Below, piece after piece: positions 48,415-59,229 of a stretch of DNA of 64,000 nt (positions within the stretch are counted from its first letter, which is position 1; each line of letters opens with the position of its first letter). The notes below the pieces were generated by a model. The model was not told where the DNA came from, made no database searches, and was given only the letters and a program-made list of their open reading frames with translations. The translations under genes and the position numbers were made by a program. The stretch spans positions 62,001-126,000 of the forward strand of contig NZ_JOEM01000002.1 of assembly GCF_000718135.1 (NCBI RefSeq), read 5' to 3'. The DNA is from Streptomyces cyaneofuscatus. GTDB lineage: Bacteria > Actinomycetota > Actinomycetes > Streptomycetales > Streptomycetaceae.

Positions 48415-49395
48415 ATGAGCCTGCGTCAGATGGAGTACTTCGTCACCGTGGTTGAGGAGTCCTCCTTCACCCGGGCCGCCGAGAAGCTCCATGTCACCCA
48501 GCCCGCCCTCTCCCACCAGATCAAGGCGCTGGAACGCACGGTCGGCGGCGAGCTGCTGGAACGGCTGCCGCGCGGTGTCCTGCTCACCCCGATGGGCCGC
48601 GCCTTCCTCCCGCACGCCGAACGCTCCGTCCGCAGCGCCGCCCAGGCCCGCCGCGCGGCCCGTGCCGCGGCCGGGGCGGAAGGCGGCGAACTCCACATCG
48701 CCACCGTGCACTCCGTGGCCGTCGGCATCCTCCCCGAGGTCTTCGCCCACTGGCGCCGGGCCCACCCGGGCGTCCGCCTCGTCCTCCACGAGTACGCCGG
48801 CACCGGTGTCCTGGAGGACCAGGTGGAACGCGGCGTCGCCGACTTCGCCCTCGGGCCGGTCCCCGAGCGGTGGAGCGGGCCGCTCGTCCCGGTGGGGGAG
48901 GAGGAGATCGTGCTCGTCGTCCCGTTCGACGACCCGCTGGCCGGGCGCCCTTCGGTCGGTCTCCACGAGCTCGCCGACCGCCCCTGGGTCCGGTGCGCCA
49001 TGGAACCGGTCATCGACGGCCGCCCGTTCCTCGACGGCGTCTGCGGCGCGGCGGGCTTCGAGCCCCGTACGGCGGTGTGGACCGAGCACACGTCGACGGC
49101 GATCCGGATGGCCGCGGCGGGGGTGGGCATCTCCACCGCCCCCTCCCACACCGTCCGCGGCGCCCTCGGCGAGGACTGCGCGGTCCTCAGTGTCGACCCG
49201 CCCTGGCTGCGCGCCCTCGCCGTCTTCTCCCGGGTCCCCCTGACCGGAGCGGCGGCGGCCTTCACCGAACTGATCACCGCCCTCCCGGACACCGGGATGC
49301 GGCCTCTCCGGCCCTTCCGGCCCTTCCGCCCCGGCGACCCTTCACCCGAACGGGCGTACGCCGACTGCGCCGGGCCTCCGGCGGTGGTCCGCTGA
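48415..49395 (+). CDS. LysR-family transcriptional regulator
   Basis: A 326-residue LysR regulator: winged HTH at residues 1-60 (SSFTRAAEKLHVTQPALSHQIKALE) and a periplasmic-binding-protein-like effector domain from about 90. The C-terminal tail is extended and Pro/Arg-rich (two tandem RPFRPF-type units). The ATG at 48415 is chosen because the HTH begins at residue 2. It is divergent from lpdA across the three-half-site palindrome, the classic LysR arrangement, so lpdA is the likely target. The P450-like gene begins 51 nt after its stop. Confidence 0.9.
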   Translation: MSLRQMEYFVTVVEESSFTRAAEKLHVTQPALSHQIKALERTVGGELLERLPRGVLLTPMGRAFLPHAERSVRSAAQARRAARAAAGAEGGELHIATVHSVAVGILPEVFAHWRRAHPGVRLVLHEYAGTGVLEDQVERGVADFALGPVPERWSGPLVPVGEEEIVLVVPFDDPLAGRPSVGLHELADRPWVRCAMEPVIDGRPFLDGVCGAAGFEPRTAVWTEHTSTAIRMAAAGVGISTAPSHTVRGALGEDCAVLSVDPPWLRALAVFSRVPLTGAAAAFTELITALPDTGMRPLRPFRPFRPGDPSPERAYADCAGPPAVVR

Positions 49396-49445
49396 GAGGC
49401 AGGTGCGTCGACAGGCGACGCCATGACCGCAGGGGGCGACGAGGG

Positions 49446-50483
49446 ATGCCGGCCGACCGCTCCGAGGCCCTGCCCGCCGCCCGCCGCCCGCACCGGCTCG
49501 CGGGCGGGCAGCCGGGACTGCTGGAGCCGGGCGCCTCGACCGATCCGTACCGCCTGCGCCTCTACCGGATCCTCCGCACGGACTTCCCGCTCGGTTACGA
49601 CCCGGGCCTCGGCGCCTGGCTGCTGAGCCGGTACGCGGATGTGGCCCTGGCCCTCACCGACCCCCGCTTCACCGGCTACCCGCGCGACGGCGCCCCGCGC
49701 GGCCCGGTCCCCGCCCCGCTGGGGCTCTGCCGGGGCAGCCTGGTCTGCACGCCGCTGCCCGGCAGCGGCACGGACCCGGTTCCCGGCTCCACACCGGCCA
49801 CCGCCTCCGCCGTGGAGCGCGCCGCCTACGTCCTTGCCCGCCGGATAGCCGGGCGCGACCAGGCCGACCTGGTCGCCGAGTTCTGCCGGTGGCTGCCCGC
49901 CGGGCTCTCCTCCCCGGAATTGAACGCCCCGTTCCGGACCGGCGGCGGAACCGCCGACTGCGCCCGGCACACCGGCCTCCGGGAGCGGGCCCTCGCCTCG
50001 TTCCTCGCGAACATGCTGGACGACCCCGACCTGCTGGCCGCCGTGGCGGGCGGAGCAGGGCCAGGGGCGGGACCAGGGGCGGAGGCCGGGACCGGGATGC
50101 TGCTCGGCCGGGCCTGGACGGAGACGCTGCGCCGTGACCCGCCCGTCCAGATCGTGCTGCGCCGCACCCGCACCGAGGTCCGCGTCAGCGGCGGCACGCT
50201 GCCCGCCGGGGCGCCCGTCGCCTGCCTCATCGGCGCGGCGGGGCGCGACCCGGCCCGGTTCGCCGCCCCCGACCGGTTCGACCCGCTGCGCGCCGACGCC
50301 GACCCGCTGCTCACCGGCCCGGCCGGCTGCCCCGCCGCCCTGCTCGGCCGGCTGGAGGCCGAACACGGACTGCGCGCCCTGCTGGCGGCGATGCCGGGCA
50401 TCCGCTGGGCCGACGGTTTCCGTCCGGCGTCCAGCGGGGTGCTCACACGGGGGCCGCGGACCCTGCTCGTACGCCCGTCCTGA
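49446..50483 (+). CDS. degenerate cytochrome P450-like protein
   Basis: A 345-residue protein, short against the usual 400. P450 traits: STDPYRLRLYRILRTDFPLGYDP near the start, the K-helix ExxR in TETLRRDPPV, AAGRDPARFAAPDRFDP before the heme region, and GCPAALLGRLEAEHGL, which keeps the heme-ligand Cys. The FGxGxH part before that Cys is not present (it reads LLTGPAGC), and the I-helix oxygen-activation motif (A/G-G-x-x-T-T) is not seen. It may not be a working monooxygenase. No ferredoxin gene is nearby. It abuts treY tail-to-tail with no gap. Confidence 0.7.
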   Translation: MPADRSEALPAARRPHRLAGGQPGLLEPGASTDPYRLRLYRILRTDFPLGYDPGLGAWLLSRYADVALALTDPRFTGYPRDGAPRGPVPAPLGLCRGSLVCTPLPGSGTDPVPGSTPATASAVERAAYVLARRIAGRDQADLVAEFCRWLPAGLSSPELNAPFRTGGGTADCARHTGLRERALASFLANMLDDPDLLAAVAGGAGPGAGPGAEAGTGMLLGRAWTETLRRDPPVQIVLRRTRTEVRVSGGTLPAGAPVACLIGAAGRDPARFAAPDRFDPLRADADPLLTGPAGCPAALLGRLEAEHGLRALLAAMPGIRWADGFRPASSGVLTRGPRTLLVRPS

Positions 50484-52886
50484 TCAGCTCTTCTCCCGCA
50501 CCCGCCGCAACAGCGCCACCGGCCGCTCCCCGAACAGCTCGCCCGCCGCCACCGCACCCCCCGCGAACTCCCGCCCCACCTCTCGGTTCAGAGCGTCCCG
50601 CCACGGCCCCCCGTCCGGCAGCTCCACCACCGTGTCCCGCCACCCCCCGTCCTCCGCGAGCCGCAGCGACAGCCTGGTCACCGCCACCACCACCTCGCCG
50701 GACCGGGAGAACGCCACCACATGCCCGGCCGCCGCACCCCGCGCCTCCACCGGCACGTACGTCCCCGACTCCCCGAACACCTCCGGCAGCTCCCGCCGCA
50801 GCCCCAGCGCCGCCGCCGTCACCACCTGCTTCTCCTCCTCCGGCCCCTCCGGCCGCCGGAACGGGCTCCGGTTGTCCGGGTCGACCAGGGCCAGATACTC
50901 GCTCTCCGTCCCCTGGTACAGGTCCGGCACCCCCGGCATCGTCAGCTGCACCAGCGCCGCCCCCAGCACATTGGCCCGTACGTGCGGGGCCAGCGACTCC
51001 GCGAAGCCGGTCACCAGCCGCCGGGCCGCCCCGGACGCGCTGCCCGGGCCCGCCGCCACGAAGTCCGTCACCGCCCTCTCGTACGCCGCATCCGGCTCCG
51101 TCCAGCTCGTGAACAGCCCGGCCTCGCGCACCGCCTTGAGCAGCGCGGGCTCCAGCCGGGCGCCCAGTTCCTCGGCGGGCAGTTCCTCGGCGGGCAGCGG
51201 TGCGCAGCCGTAACTCGACTGCCAGGCCTGCCACGCCAGCTGCGGGTCCGGCGCCGCCACGGGTGTGGCGCCCGTCAGCTCGGCCACCAGCTCCGCCCAC
51301 CGCTCCGGACACTCCGACAGGACCGCGATCCGGGCCCGGACATCGGCGCTGCGCTTGGTGTCGTGCGTGGTCAGGACCGTGCCCGTGGCGGGCCAGTCCC
51401 GGGCGATCCGGGCGGCGAACGCGTGGAAGGCGTCCACCGTCACCGCCGGCTGCCCGGGGTCCCCGCCCACCTCGGTCGCCGAGATCAGCGGCACGTACCG
51501 GTAGAACGCGGTGTCCTCCACCGACTTGGCGTGCAGCGCGGACGCGGTCTGCGCGAACCGGGCGCAGAAGGACACCTGTTCCTCCCCGTCGCCCAGCCGC
51601 CCGAGCGCCAGGTCCCGTACGACGTCCACGGCGGCGGCCTCCTCCGGCACGGAGAACACCGCCTTCGCGTCCCGTACGGCGTCGTCCGGAAGGGTCTCCT
51701 CCGCGATCCGGGTCGGCGGTACGCCCGCCGTGACGTACGGCCGGTAGACCGGCACCCGTACCAGCAGCTCCCGGATCGCCGTCCGCAGCGCCCAGGGCGC
51801 GTGATCGCGCAGGGCCGGGTCGGCGGAGCAGATGGAGGTGGCGAGCCGGGTCAGCCAGGCCGTCTCGGAGGCCAGTTCGTGGGTGGCCACGCGGTACGCG
51901 GCGCGGCGGACGGTCGCCTTCCAGTAGCCGCCCCGGTCGCCGGGCGGGCCTGCGAACTCCCGGTAGCGGCCGAGCAGCTCCGCCGCGCCCGCCGGGTCGG
52001 TGAACAGCCCGTCGATCCGGTGCAGCGCGTCGTACCCGGTCGTCCCGGCGACCGCCCAGCCGGCCGGGAGGGGCTCGTCGCCGGTGAGGATCTTCTCCAC
52101 CACCGTCCACCGGCCGCCGGTGGCCTCGTTCAGCCGCCGCAGGTAGGCGGCCGGGTCGGCGAGGCCGTCCGGGTGGTCGATGCGCAATCCGTCCAGCACC
52201 CCGTCGCGGAGGAGTTCGAGGACCTTGGCGTGCGTGGCGTCGAAGACCTCGGGGTGTTCGACGCGGACCCCGATCAGCTCGGAGACGGTGAAGAAGCGGC
52301 GGTAGTTCAGCTCGGTGCGGGCCAGCCGCCACCAGGCGAGCCGGTAGTGCTGGGCGTCGAGCAGCTCCGGAAGCGGAAGGTCCGCCGTGCCCGCCCGCAG
52401 CGGGAACTCCTGCTCGCCGTAGCGCAGCACCTCCGCGCCGACGTCCACGGTGAGCGCGTCCAGCTCGCCGCCGAGCGGACCGGCCAGCACAGGCAGCAGC
52501 ACCTTGTCGCCGCCCGCCGCCCAGTCGATGTCGAACCAGCGGGCGTACGGCGAGGCCCGGCCCTCGCGGAGCACCTCCCAGAGCTGCCGGTTGTGCCGGG
52601 GCACGGCGGCCATGTGGTTCGGCACGATGTCGAGGACCAGCCCGAGCCCGTGCTCCCGGGCGGTGGCGGCGAGGCTGCGCAGCCCCTCCTCACCGCCCAG
52701 CTCCTCCCGTACGCGGCTGTGGTCGACCACGTCGTAACCGTGCCGGGAGCCGGGGACGGCCTCCAGGACGGGTGAGAGGTGCAGATGGGAGACGCCGAGC
52801 GCGGCCAGGTACGGCACCGCCTTCTCGGCCGCCGGGAAGGGGAAGTCGGGCTGGAGCTGAAGCCGGTACGTGGCGGTGGGCGTCAT
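50484..52886 (-). CDS. treY: malto-oligosyltrehalose synthase
   Basis: An 800-residue GH13 enzyme that turns the reducing end of a maltooligosaccharide into a trehalosyl unit. It opens MTPTATYRLQLQPDFPF, typical of TreY. Catalytic residues: Asp in GLRIDHPDG, Glu in WTVVEKIL and Asp in TTHDTKRSADVRAR. It lies downstream of glgX on the same strand, with a strong hairpin between them, and its product is the substrate of TreZ (40544-42304). The leader before ATG 52886 has only a weak ribosome binding site. Confidence 0.96.
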   Translation of the reverse strand: MTPTATYRLQLQPDFPFPAAEKAVPYLAALGVSHLHLSPVLEAVPGSRHGYDVVDHSRVREELGGEEGLRSLAATAREHGLGLVLDIVPNHMAAVPRHNRQLWEVLREGRASPYARWFDIDWAAGGDKVLLPVLAGPLGGELDALTVDVGAEVLRYGEQEFPLRAGTADLPLPELLDAQHYRLAWWRLARTELNYRRFFTVSELIGVRVEHPEVFDATHAKVLELLRDGVLDGLRIDHPDGLADPAAYLRRLNEATGGRWTVVEKILTGDEPLPAGWAVAGTTGYDALHRIDGLFTDPAGAAELLGRYREFAGPPGDRGGYWKATVRRAAYRVATHELASETAWLTRLATSICSADPALRDHAPWALRTAIRELLVRVPVYRPYVTAGVPPTRIAEETLPDDAVRDAKAVFSVPEEAAAVDVVRDLALGRLGDGEEQVSFCARFAQTASALHAKSVEDTAFYRYVPLISATEVGGDPGQPAVTVDAFHAFAARIARDWPATGTVLTTHDTKRSADVRARIAVLSECPERWAELVAELTGATPVAAPDPQLAWQAWQSSYGCAPLPAEELPAEELGARLEPALLKAVREAGLFTSWTEPDAAYERAVTDFVAAGPGSASGAARRLVTGFAESLAPHVRANVLGAALVQLTMPGVPDLYQGTESEYLALVDPDNRSPFRRPEGPEEEKQVVTAAALGLRRELPEVFGESGTYVPVEARGAAAGHVVAFSRSGEVVVAVTRLSLRLAEDGGWRDTVVELPDGGPWRDALNREVGREFAGGAVAAGELFGERPVALLRRVREKS

Positions 52887-52900
52887 GCACTTCTACGTAC

Positions 52901-52934
52901 CCCGCCCGGGGCGAACTGTGTCACCCCGGGCGGG
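52901..52934 (-). terminator. perfect hairpin between glgX and treY
   Basis: An 11-bp perfect inverted repeat (52901-52911 with 52924-52934) with a 12-nt loop, ending 15 nt before the treY start. It may terminate glgX transcripts or attenuate read-through into treY. Confidence 0.65.
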
Positions 52935-52964
52935 ACGCTCACCCTTGCCGATCCTGTGGGCAGG

Positions 52965-52991
52965 GCTTCAGCCGCGACACTGCAGCACGCT

Positions 52992-53012
<21 letters not shown>
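52965..53012. repeat. 24-bp imperfect tandem duplication at the glgX 3' end
   Basis: 52965-52988 and 52989-53012 share gcttcagccg(c/g)gac(a/g)c(t/c)gcagcac. The second copy contains the last codons and stop of glgX; the first copy repeats an in-frame-looking stop beyond it. Confidence 0.7.
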
Positions 53013-55121
<2,109 letters not shown>

Positions 55122-55515
55122 AGATGAGACTCTTCCACTTCTGATCCGGGTGCGGTGGCTTTCCTCGGCCCGTTACTCCCCGAATCTTCCCCGAAAACGG
55201 GGCGCGCACCTAGTACGTCACGCGGTGCGGCCGGGTCCCGTCGCCCGCTCCCGGCCGCACCGGTCAACTTCGGACACCAGGGTGCCGCCCCGGACGGGAT
55301 TACGGCCGCGCCCGGCCGGACGGCGTCCGGATCGCGGCCTTCGTCGGGGTGCCTAATCATTATGAATCCCCTCACTCCACCCGATCTCGCCGCAAGGAAC
55401 AGGCCGCCGCGAAACGGGAGTTGAGAAACCGGCCCGGCCATCGGGCTGCACCGGATCCCGCTCCCGGAGTACCCTTCCTTGATCGTTGGGTGGGGGAGTG
55501 GAAGGCGGTACGCGG
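55122..55515. other. divergent intergenic region between glgX and the HEPN gene
   Basis: About 394 bases without a convincing gene. It must carry the glgX promoter (minus) and that of the HEPN gene (plus). A short AT-rich patch (taatcattatgaat, near 55353-55366) is the only compositional feature; no clear -35/-10 pair can be assigned. Confidence 0.5.
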
Positions 55516-56751
55516 GTGAGCTCGGGAGGGTTCGAGCTACCCCCAGGTGACGCAGGTCACGAGGGGGAATCGACCGATGCGCCGCCCGGGGCGGTGTCCC
55601 TTGCGCAGCCCATGGAGATCGGCGCCGAGCTGGACTGGGGTGCCGAGGCCTGGAGCGAGGTACGGACCCGGGCGCAGCGGGCCGGGCGCGCCTATATCTG
55701 GCTGAATCTGGTCGAACAGAGACTGCGCGCGGTCGTCGCCGCGGTGCTCCGGCCGATCTACGAGCCGGTGCACGGCGACGACTGGGTGGTGGCCGCGGCC
55801 GGACCGGCCGGGCAGGAGTGGGTGCAGCGGGCCGTCGCCGTACGCGAGGTGTCGCGCCGCAAGGGCTATCTGCTGGACCCGGCCGACGACAACGTCCTCA
55901 GCTTCCTCACGCTCCCGCAGCTGCGGGAGCTGATGGTCCAGCACTGGCCGTGCTTCGAGCCGTACTTCGACGACCGGCGGGACGTCGAGCTGGCCCTCGA
56001 CGAGCTGGAGGTGACCCGCAACGTCGTCTCCCGCAACCGCGCGCTGAACGAGGCGGTGCTCGCCCAGGCGGAGCGGGCCTCGGCCCGGCTCCTGGACATC
56101 CTCGGCAGCGGAGCCTCCGTGCCCTCCGCCGACCGGCTGCCGGTGGACGCGGTGGAGGAGCTGGTCGGCGACCGGTACGCGGACGTGGTCTCCGTCCACC
56201 CCGACCGGGTCCGGCTCCAGCGCCAGCTGCCGGCCGAGGACCTGTTCGGCGGGGCGCGGCGGCTGGACGCCATCGGCATAGGCCTCAACCTGCTCGTCCA
56301 GAACTTCTCCGGCCGCCGACTGGTCCGGCTCGCCGAGTCGGGGTGCCGGGTCCGGCTGCTCTTCATCAACCCGGCCAGCAGCGCGGTGAAGCGCCGGGAG
56401 CGGGAACTGGGCCTCAAGAAGGGCGAGCTGAGCCGCTCGGTGGAGATGAACATCCTCCACATGCGCCGGGTCCGCTCCAAGCTCCGCGACCCGGGCGCCT
56501 TCGAGATCCAGGTCTTCGACGAGACCCCGCGCTTCACCGCGTACCTGGTGGACGGCGACGGGGCGGACGCGGTGGGCGTCGTCCAGCCCTATCTGCGGCG
56601 CGCCCGGGGCATGGAGGCGCCGGTGCTGGTGCTGCGCGGCGGGGGGCGACGGACAGTGGTGCGGGCGGGGCAGGACAGCGAGGGCGGCCTCTTCGAGACG
56701 TACCGGGAGGAGTTCGAGTCGGTCTGGACGGACTCACGCCCGGTGTCGTGA
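55516..56751 (+). CDS. SAV2148-type HEPN domain protein
   Basis: A 411-residue protein. The middle (about residues 30-190) is helical with the HEPN-type Rx4-6H region, and the C-terminal half (RRLDAIGIGLNLLVQNFSGRRLVRLAESGCRVRLLFINP...) looks like a phospholipase-D/nuclease-fold region. It matches the conserved SAV2148 family named from S. avermitilis. HEPN domains are often RNases or nucleotide-binding helical bundles, but no toxin partner is adjacent and catalysis is unproven. The GTG at 55516 (SSGGFELPPGD) is chosen because GGAAGG lies 10 nt upstream; TTG 55486 and GTG 55498 are possible. Confidence 0.75.
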   Translation: MSSGGFELPPGDAGHEGESTDAPPGAVSLAQPMEIGAELDWGAEAWSEVRTRAQRAGRAYIWLNLVEQRLRAVVAAVLRPIYEPVHGDDWVVAAAGPAGQEWVQRAVAVREVSRRKGYLLDPADDNVLSFLTLPQLRELMVQHWPCFEPYFDDRRDVELALDELEVTRNVVSRNRALNEAVLAQAERASARLLDILGSGASVPSADRLPVDAVEELVGDRYADVVSVHPDRVRLQRQLPAEDLFGGARRLDAIGIGLNLLVQNFSGRRLVRLAESGCRVRLLFINPASSAVKRRERELGLKKGELSRSVEMNILHMRRVRSKLRDPGAFEIQVFDETPRFTAYLVDGDGADAVGVVQPYLRRARGMEAPVLVLRGGGRRTVVRAGQDSEGGLFETYREEFESVWTDSRPVS

Positions 56752-56858
56752 GGCCCTCCTGCTGACACCCCGTCCCGCGTCGCTGTCAGTGCTGCGTGCG
56801 AAGGTGTTCATCACTCGGGGGAAGCACCACGGGGGAGCACCACGAAGGAGGTATCGGG

Positions 56859-57572
56859 ATGAGCTGGCATCAGGGACCACTGGTCGGCTTCGACCTGGAG
56901 ACGACGGGGACCGACGTCGAGACCGACCGGATCGTCACCGCCGCACTGGTCCGGCTGGAGCCGGACGGGACGGTCGCCGAGCAGCGGACCTGGCTGCTCG
57001 ACCCGGGGGTGGCGATACCCGAGCAGGCCTCCGCGATCCACGGCATCGGCACGGACCACGCCCGCAAGCACGGCGCCCGGGCGGCCTCGGCCGTGGCGGA
57101 GATCGCCCACGCGGTCGCCGAGGTGCTGCGCTCGGGGGTGCCGCTGGTGGTGATGAACGCGCGCTACGACCTCTCGCTCCTGGACCGCGAATGCGGGCGG
57201 TACGGACTGGACTCCGTCGAGCAGCGGATCGGCGGCGTGCCCTCGCCCGTCATCGACCCCCTGGTGATCGACAAGCACGTCGACAAGTACCGCAAGGGCA
57301 AGCGCGCCCTCCAAGCCCTGTGCGAGCACTACGGCGTGACCCTCTCCGACGCCCATGACGCGACCGCCGACGCGGTGGCGGCGGTCCGGGTGGTCCGCCG
57401 GATGGGCGAGCGCCACCGCCCGGTCAGCACCCTGCCCCCGGCCGAACTCCACGCCCTCCAGGTCCGCGCGGCCGCCGAACAGTCCGCCTCGCTCCAGGCC
57501 TACCTCCGCCGCACGGCGAACCCGACGGCGGTGGTGGAGCAGGCCTGGCCGGTGATCCCGCGGAGCAGGTGA
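56859..57572 (+). CDS. DnaQ-like 3'-5' exonuclease (DEDDh)
   Basis: A 237-residue exonuclease with the DEDDh motifs FDLETTG (ExoI), NARYDLSLL (ExoII) and HDATADAVA (ExoIII, with the catalytic His). It resembles the epsilon proofreading subunit and other stand-alone DEDDh nucleases, and should remove nucleotides from 3' ends. AAGGAGGT lies 7 nt before the ATG at 56859. It begins 107 nt after the HEPN gene; no terminator is seen between them. Confidence 0.92.
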   Translation: MSWHQGPLVGFDLETTGTDVETDRIVTAALVRLEPDGTVAEQRTWLLDPGVAIPEQASAIHGIGTDHARKHGARAASAVAEIAHAVAEVLRSGVPLVVMNARYDLSLLDRECGRYGLDSVEQRIGGVPSPVIDPLVIDKHVDKYRKGKRALQALCEHYGVTLSDAHDATADAVAAVRVVRRMGERHRPVSTLPPAELHALQVRAAAEQSASLQAYLRRTANPTAVVEQAWPVIPRSR

Positions 57573-57585
57573 CCGGGCGGGGGTG

Positions 57586-57657
57586 CAGCCAACAGGGGGT
57601 CCAGCCGGCAGGGGGTGGAGCCGGCAGGGGGCGTAGCCGTCGGGGGCCGTAGCCGGG
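57586..57657. repeat. short imperfect tandem repeat in a convergent gap
   Basis: Four to five units of about 16-17 bp built on agccggcagggggt, between the convergent exonuclease and DUF genes. It could act as a weak terminator region; no clean hairpin is visible. Confidence 0.6.
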
Positions 57658-57659
57658 CC

Positions 57660-58172
57660 TCAGAGCTTGCCGAAGATCACTCCGCGCCAGGTCCAGCCCG
57701 CATCGAGGGTGGTGTTCCGCAGGGGGTCCGTCAGCTGTGCGCTGTCGAAGCTGAACGACTCGGTCGCTTCGAGGCGGCCGCTCCTGCCCCGCTGGAGGGT
57801 GTACTGGCGCGAGACGGTCCTGCCCCCGCCGCGGGTGTACGTCGCCGAGGTCCTCAGCCGCGGAGGATTGCCGACGCGGGTGACTTCCCAACTCTCCTCG
57901 ACGGCACGCACCTCGGGGACGTCCTCGGCCAGCCGCATCCGGATCCGGATGGCGCGCGTCAGCTGGGACGCGATGAAGAAGGGCTGCCAGGCGGGCTCGG
58001 CGATCCGCCACTCCGCCACCAGATCGGCGCCGTGCGCCGCGCCGTCGCTGATGAGGTAGGGGACATCCGGCCCGTTGAGGCCGAGCAGGGCCGTCCGCAG
58101 CTCTCCGGCCGGTCGTGGCACCACCCCGGCCTCGGGGTGCCTGGTCCCGGTCAGCTTGTCGAAGAGTCCCAT
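57660..58172 (-). CDS. hypothetical protein, about 170 residues
   Basis: A 170-residue soluble protein beginning MGLFDKLTGTRHPEAGV. It has an alpha/beta start and a C-terminal half rich in beta strands (SWEVTRVGNPPRLRTSATYTRGGGRTVSRQYTLQRG, WTWRGVIFGKL). Nothing in it matches a catalytic motif that I know. Similar short proteins are common conserved hypotheticals in Streptomyces. The ATG at 58172 is preferred because the conserved-looking N-terminus starts there. It lies downstream of the phosphotransferase gene on the same strand (64-bp gap). Confidence 0.6.
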   Translation of the reverse strand: MGLFDKLTGTRHPEAGVVPRPAGELRTALLGLNGPDVPYLISDGAAHGADLVAEWRIAEPAWQPFFIASQLTRAIRIRMRLAEDVPEVRAVEESWEVTRVGNPPRLRTSATYTRGGGRTVSRQYTLQRGRSGRLEATESFSFDSAQLTDPLRNTTLDAGWTWRGVIFGKL

Positions 58173-58236
58173 GGGGTCCAACCTACGCTCCGCGAACGCG
58201 GCCGGTCGCAGATGCATCTGCCCTGCCCCTGCCCCT

Positions 58237-59103
58237 TCAGAAGGGGTACCAGCGGACCTCGGGGTCCCCCTCGCGCAGCGACGCCACCCTGCGGCGGAAT
58301 TCGGTGAGTGCCTTCGGGTTGGCCGGGGCGTGCTGGGCGACCCAGGCGCAGCTGGCCGTCTCGCGGGCGCCGCGCAGGACCGCGCAGCCGTCCCACTCCC
58401 GGACGTCCCAGCCGTACGCGGCCGTGAACGCGTCGTAGGCCGCGGGGTCGAGGCCGTAGCGGTCGCGGGAGAGGGCGAGGACGACCAGGTCGTGTTCCCG
58501 CAGGTCCGTGGAGAAGGTCTCCAGGTCGACCAGGACCGGGCCCTCGGGGCCGACATGGACGTTGCGGGGGAGCGCGTCGCCGTGGATCGGGCCCGGCGGC
58601 AGGTGCGGGGTCAGGGCGGCGGCCGCGGCCGCGAAGCCGTCGCGGCGGCCGCGGAGGTAGTCGGCGTCGTCCGGGTCGATCGTGTCGCCCGCCAGGGTCA
58701 GCCAGCGCTCCACCCCGCCGAGCAGTTCGCGGCGCGGGAGCGTGAAGTCCGCCGGGGCCGGGAGCGCGTGCACCCGGGAGAGCAGGGGCGCCAGGTCGCG
58801 CGGCTCGGTGGGGCGTACGGGGTCGGGCAGGCGGTGCCAGACCGTCACCGGGTGGCCCTCCACCAGGCGCATCCCGTGCTCGGCGACCCGTACCGCCGGA
58901 ACGCCCGACGCGGCGAGCCACTCCGCGACGGCGACCTCCCGCTCCGCCCGGGCCGCCAGCTCCGGGTGGCCGGTGGCGTCCCGTCCGACCTTCACCACCA
59001 GACCGTCGGCCGCGAAGACCGCGTTCTCGCCCAGCGCCAGCAGCTCCGCCGCGCCGGAGAAACCGGCGGCCGTCAGCACCTCACGCGCACGCATCTCGTC
59101 CAT
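58237..59103 (-). CDS. aminoglycoside phosphotransferase/choline kinase family protein
   Basis: A 288-residue kinase-fold protein of the APH family: ATP-binding strand ADGLVVKVGRD, catalytic loop IHGDALPRNV (HGDxxxxN) and metal-binding DLET in LVDLETFS. Members phosphorylate small molecules such as aminoglycosides, choline or sugars; this one is more likely a metabolic kinase than a resistance enzyme, since nothing near it points to antibiotics. The ATG at 59103 fits the start of the conserved region. It is divergent from the ABC transporter operon at 59230. Confidence 0.85.
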   Translation of the reverse strand: MDEMRAREVLTAAGFSGAAELLALGENAVFAADGLVVKVGRDATGHPELAARAEREVAVAEWLAASGVPAVRVAEHGMRLVEGHPVTVWHRLPDPVRPTEPRDLAPLLSRVHALPAPADFTLPRRELLGGVERWLTLAGDTIDPDDADYLRGRRDGFAAAAAALTPHLPPGPIHGDALPRNVHVGPEGPVLVDLETFSTDLREHDLVVLALSRDRYGLDPAAYDAFTAAYGWDVREWDGCAVLRGARETASCAWVAQHAPANPKALTEFRRRVASLREGDPEVRWYPF

Positions 59104-59229
59104 GGGTGCGATTTTCGCATCCGCGCAGGCCACCTTGACGAACCGACGGCCCGTCAGCACGATGGCCTGGGCCACCAGGACGGCCAGAACGGGATGAAGT
59201 GTTCCTGAAGCGCGCAGAGAGGATCATTT

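Noticed and set aside
57586..57657. CRISPR-like array
   Set aside because: The units are only about 16 bp, imperfect and contiguous without spacers.
58237..59103. Aminoglycoside resistance gene
   Set aside because: The APH fold is shared by many metabolic kinases, and no specific signature of a resistance enzyme is visible.
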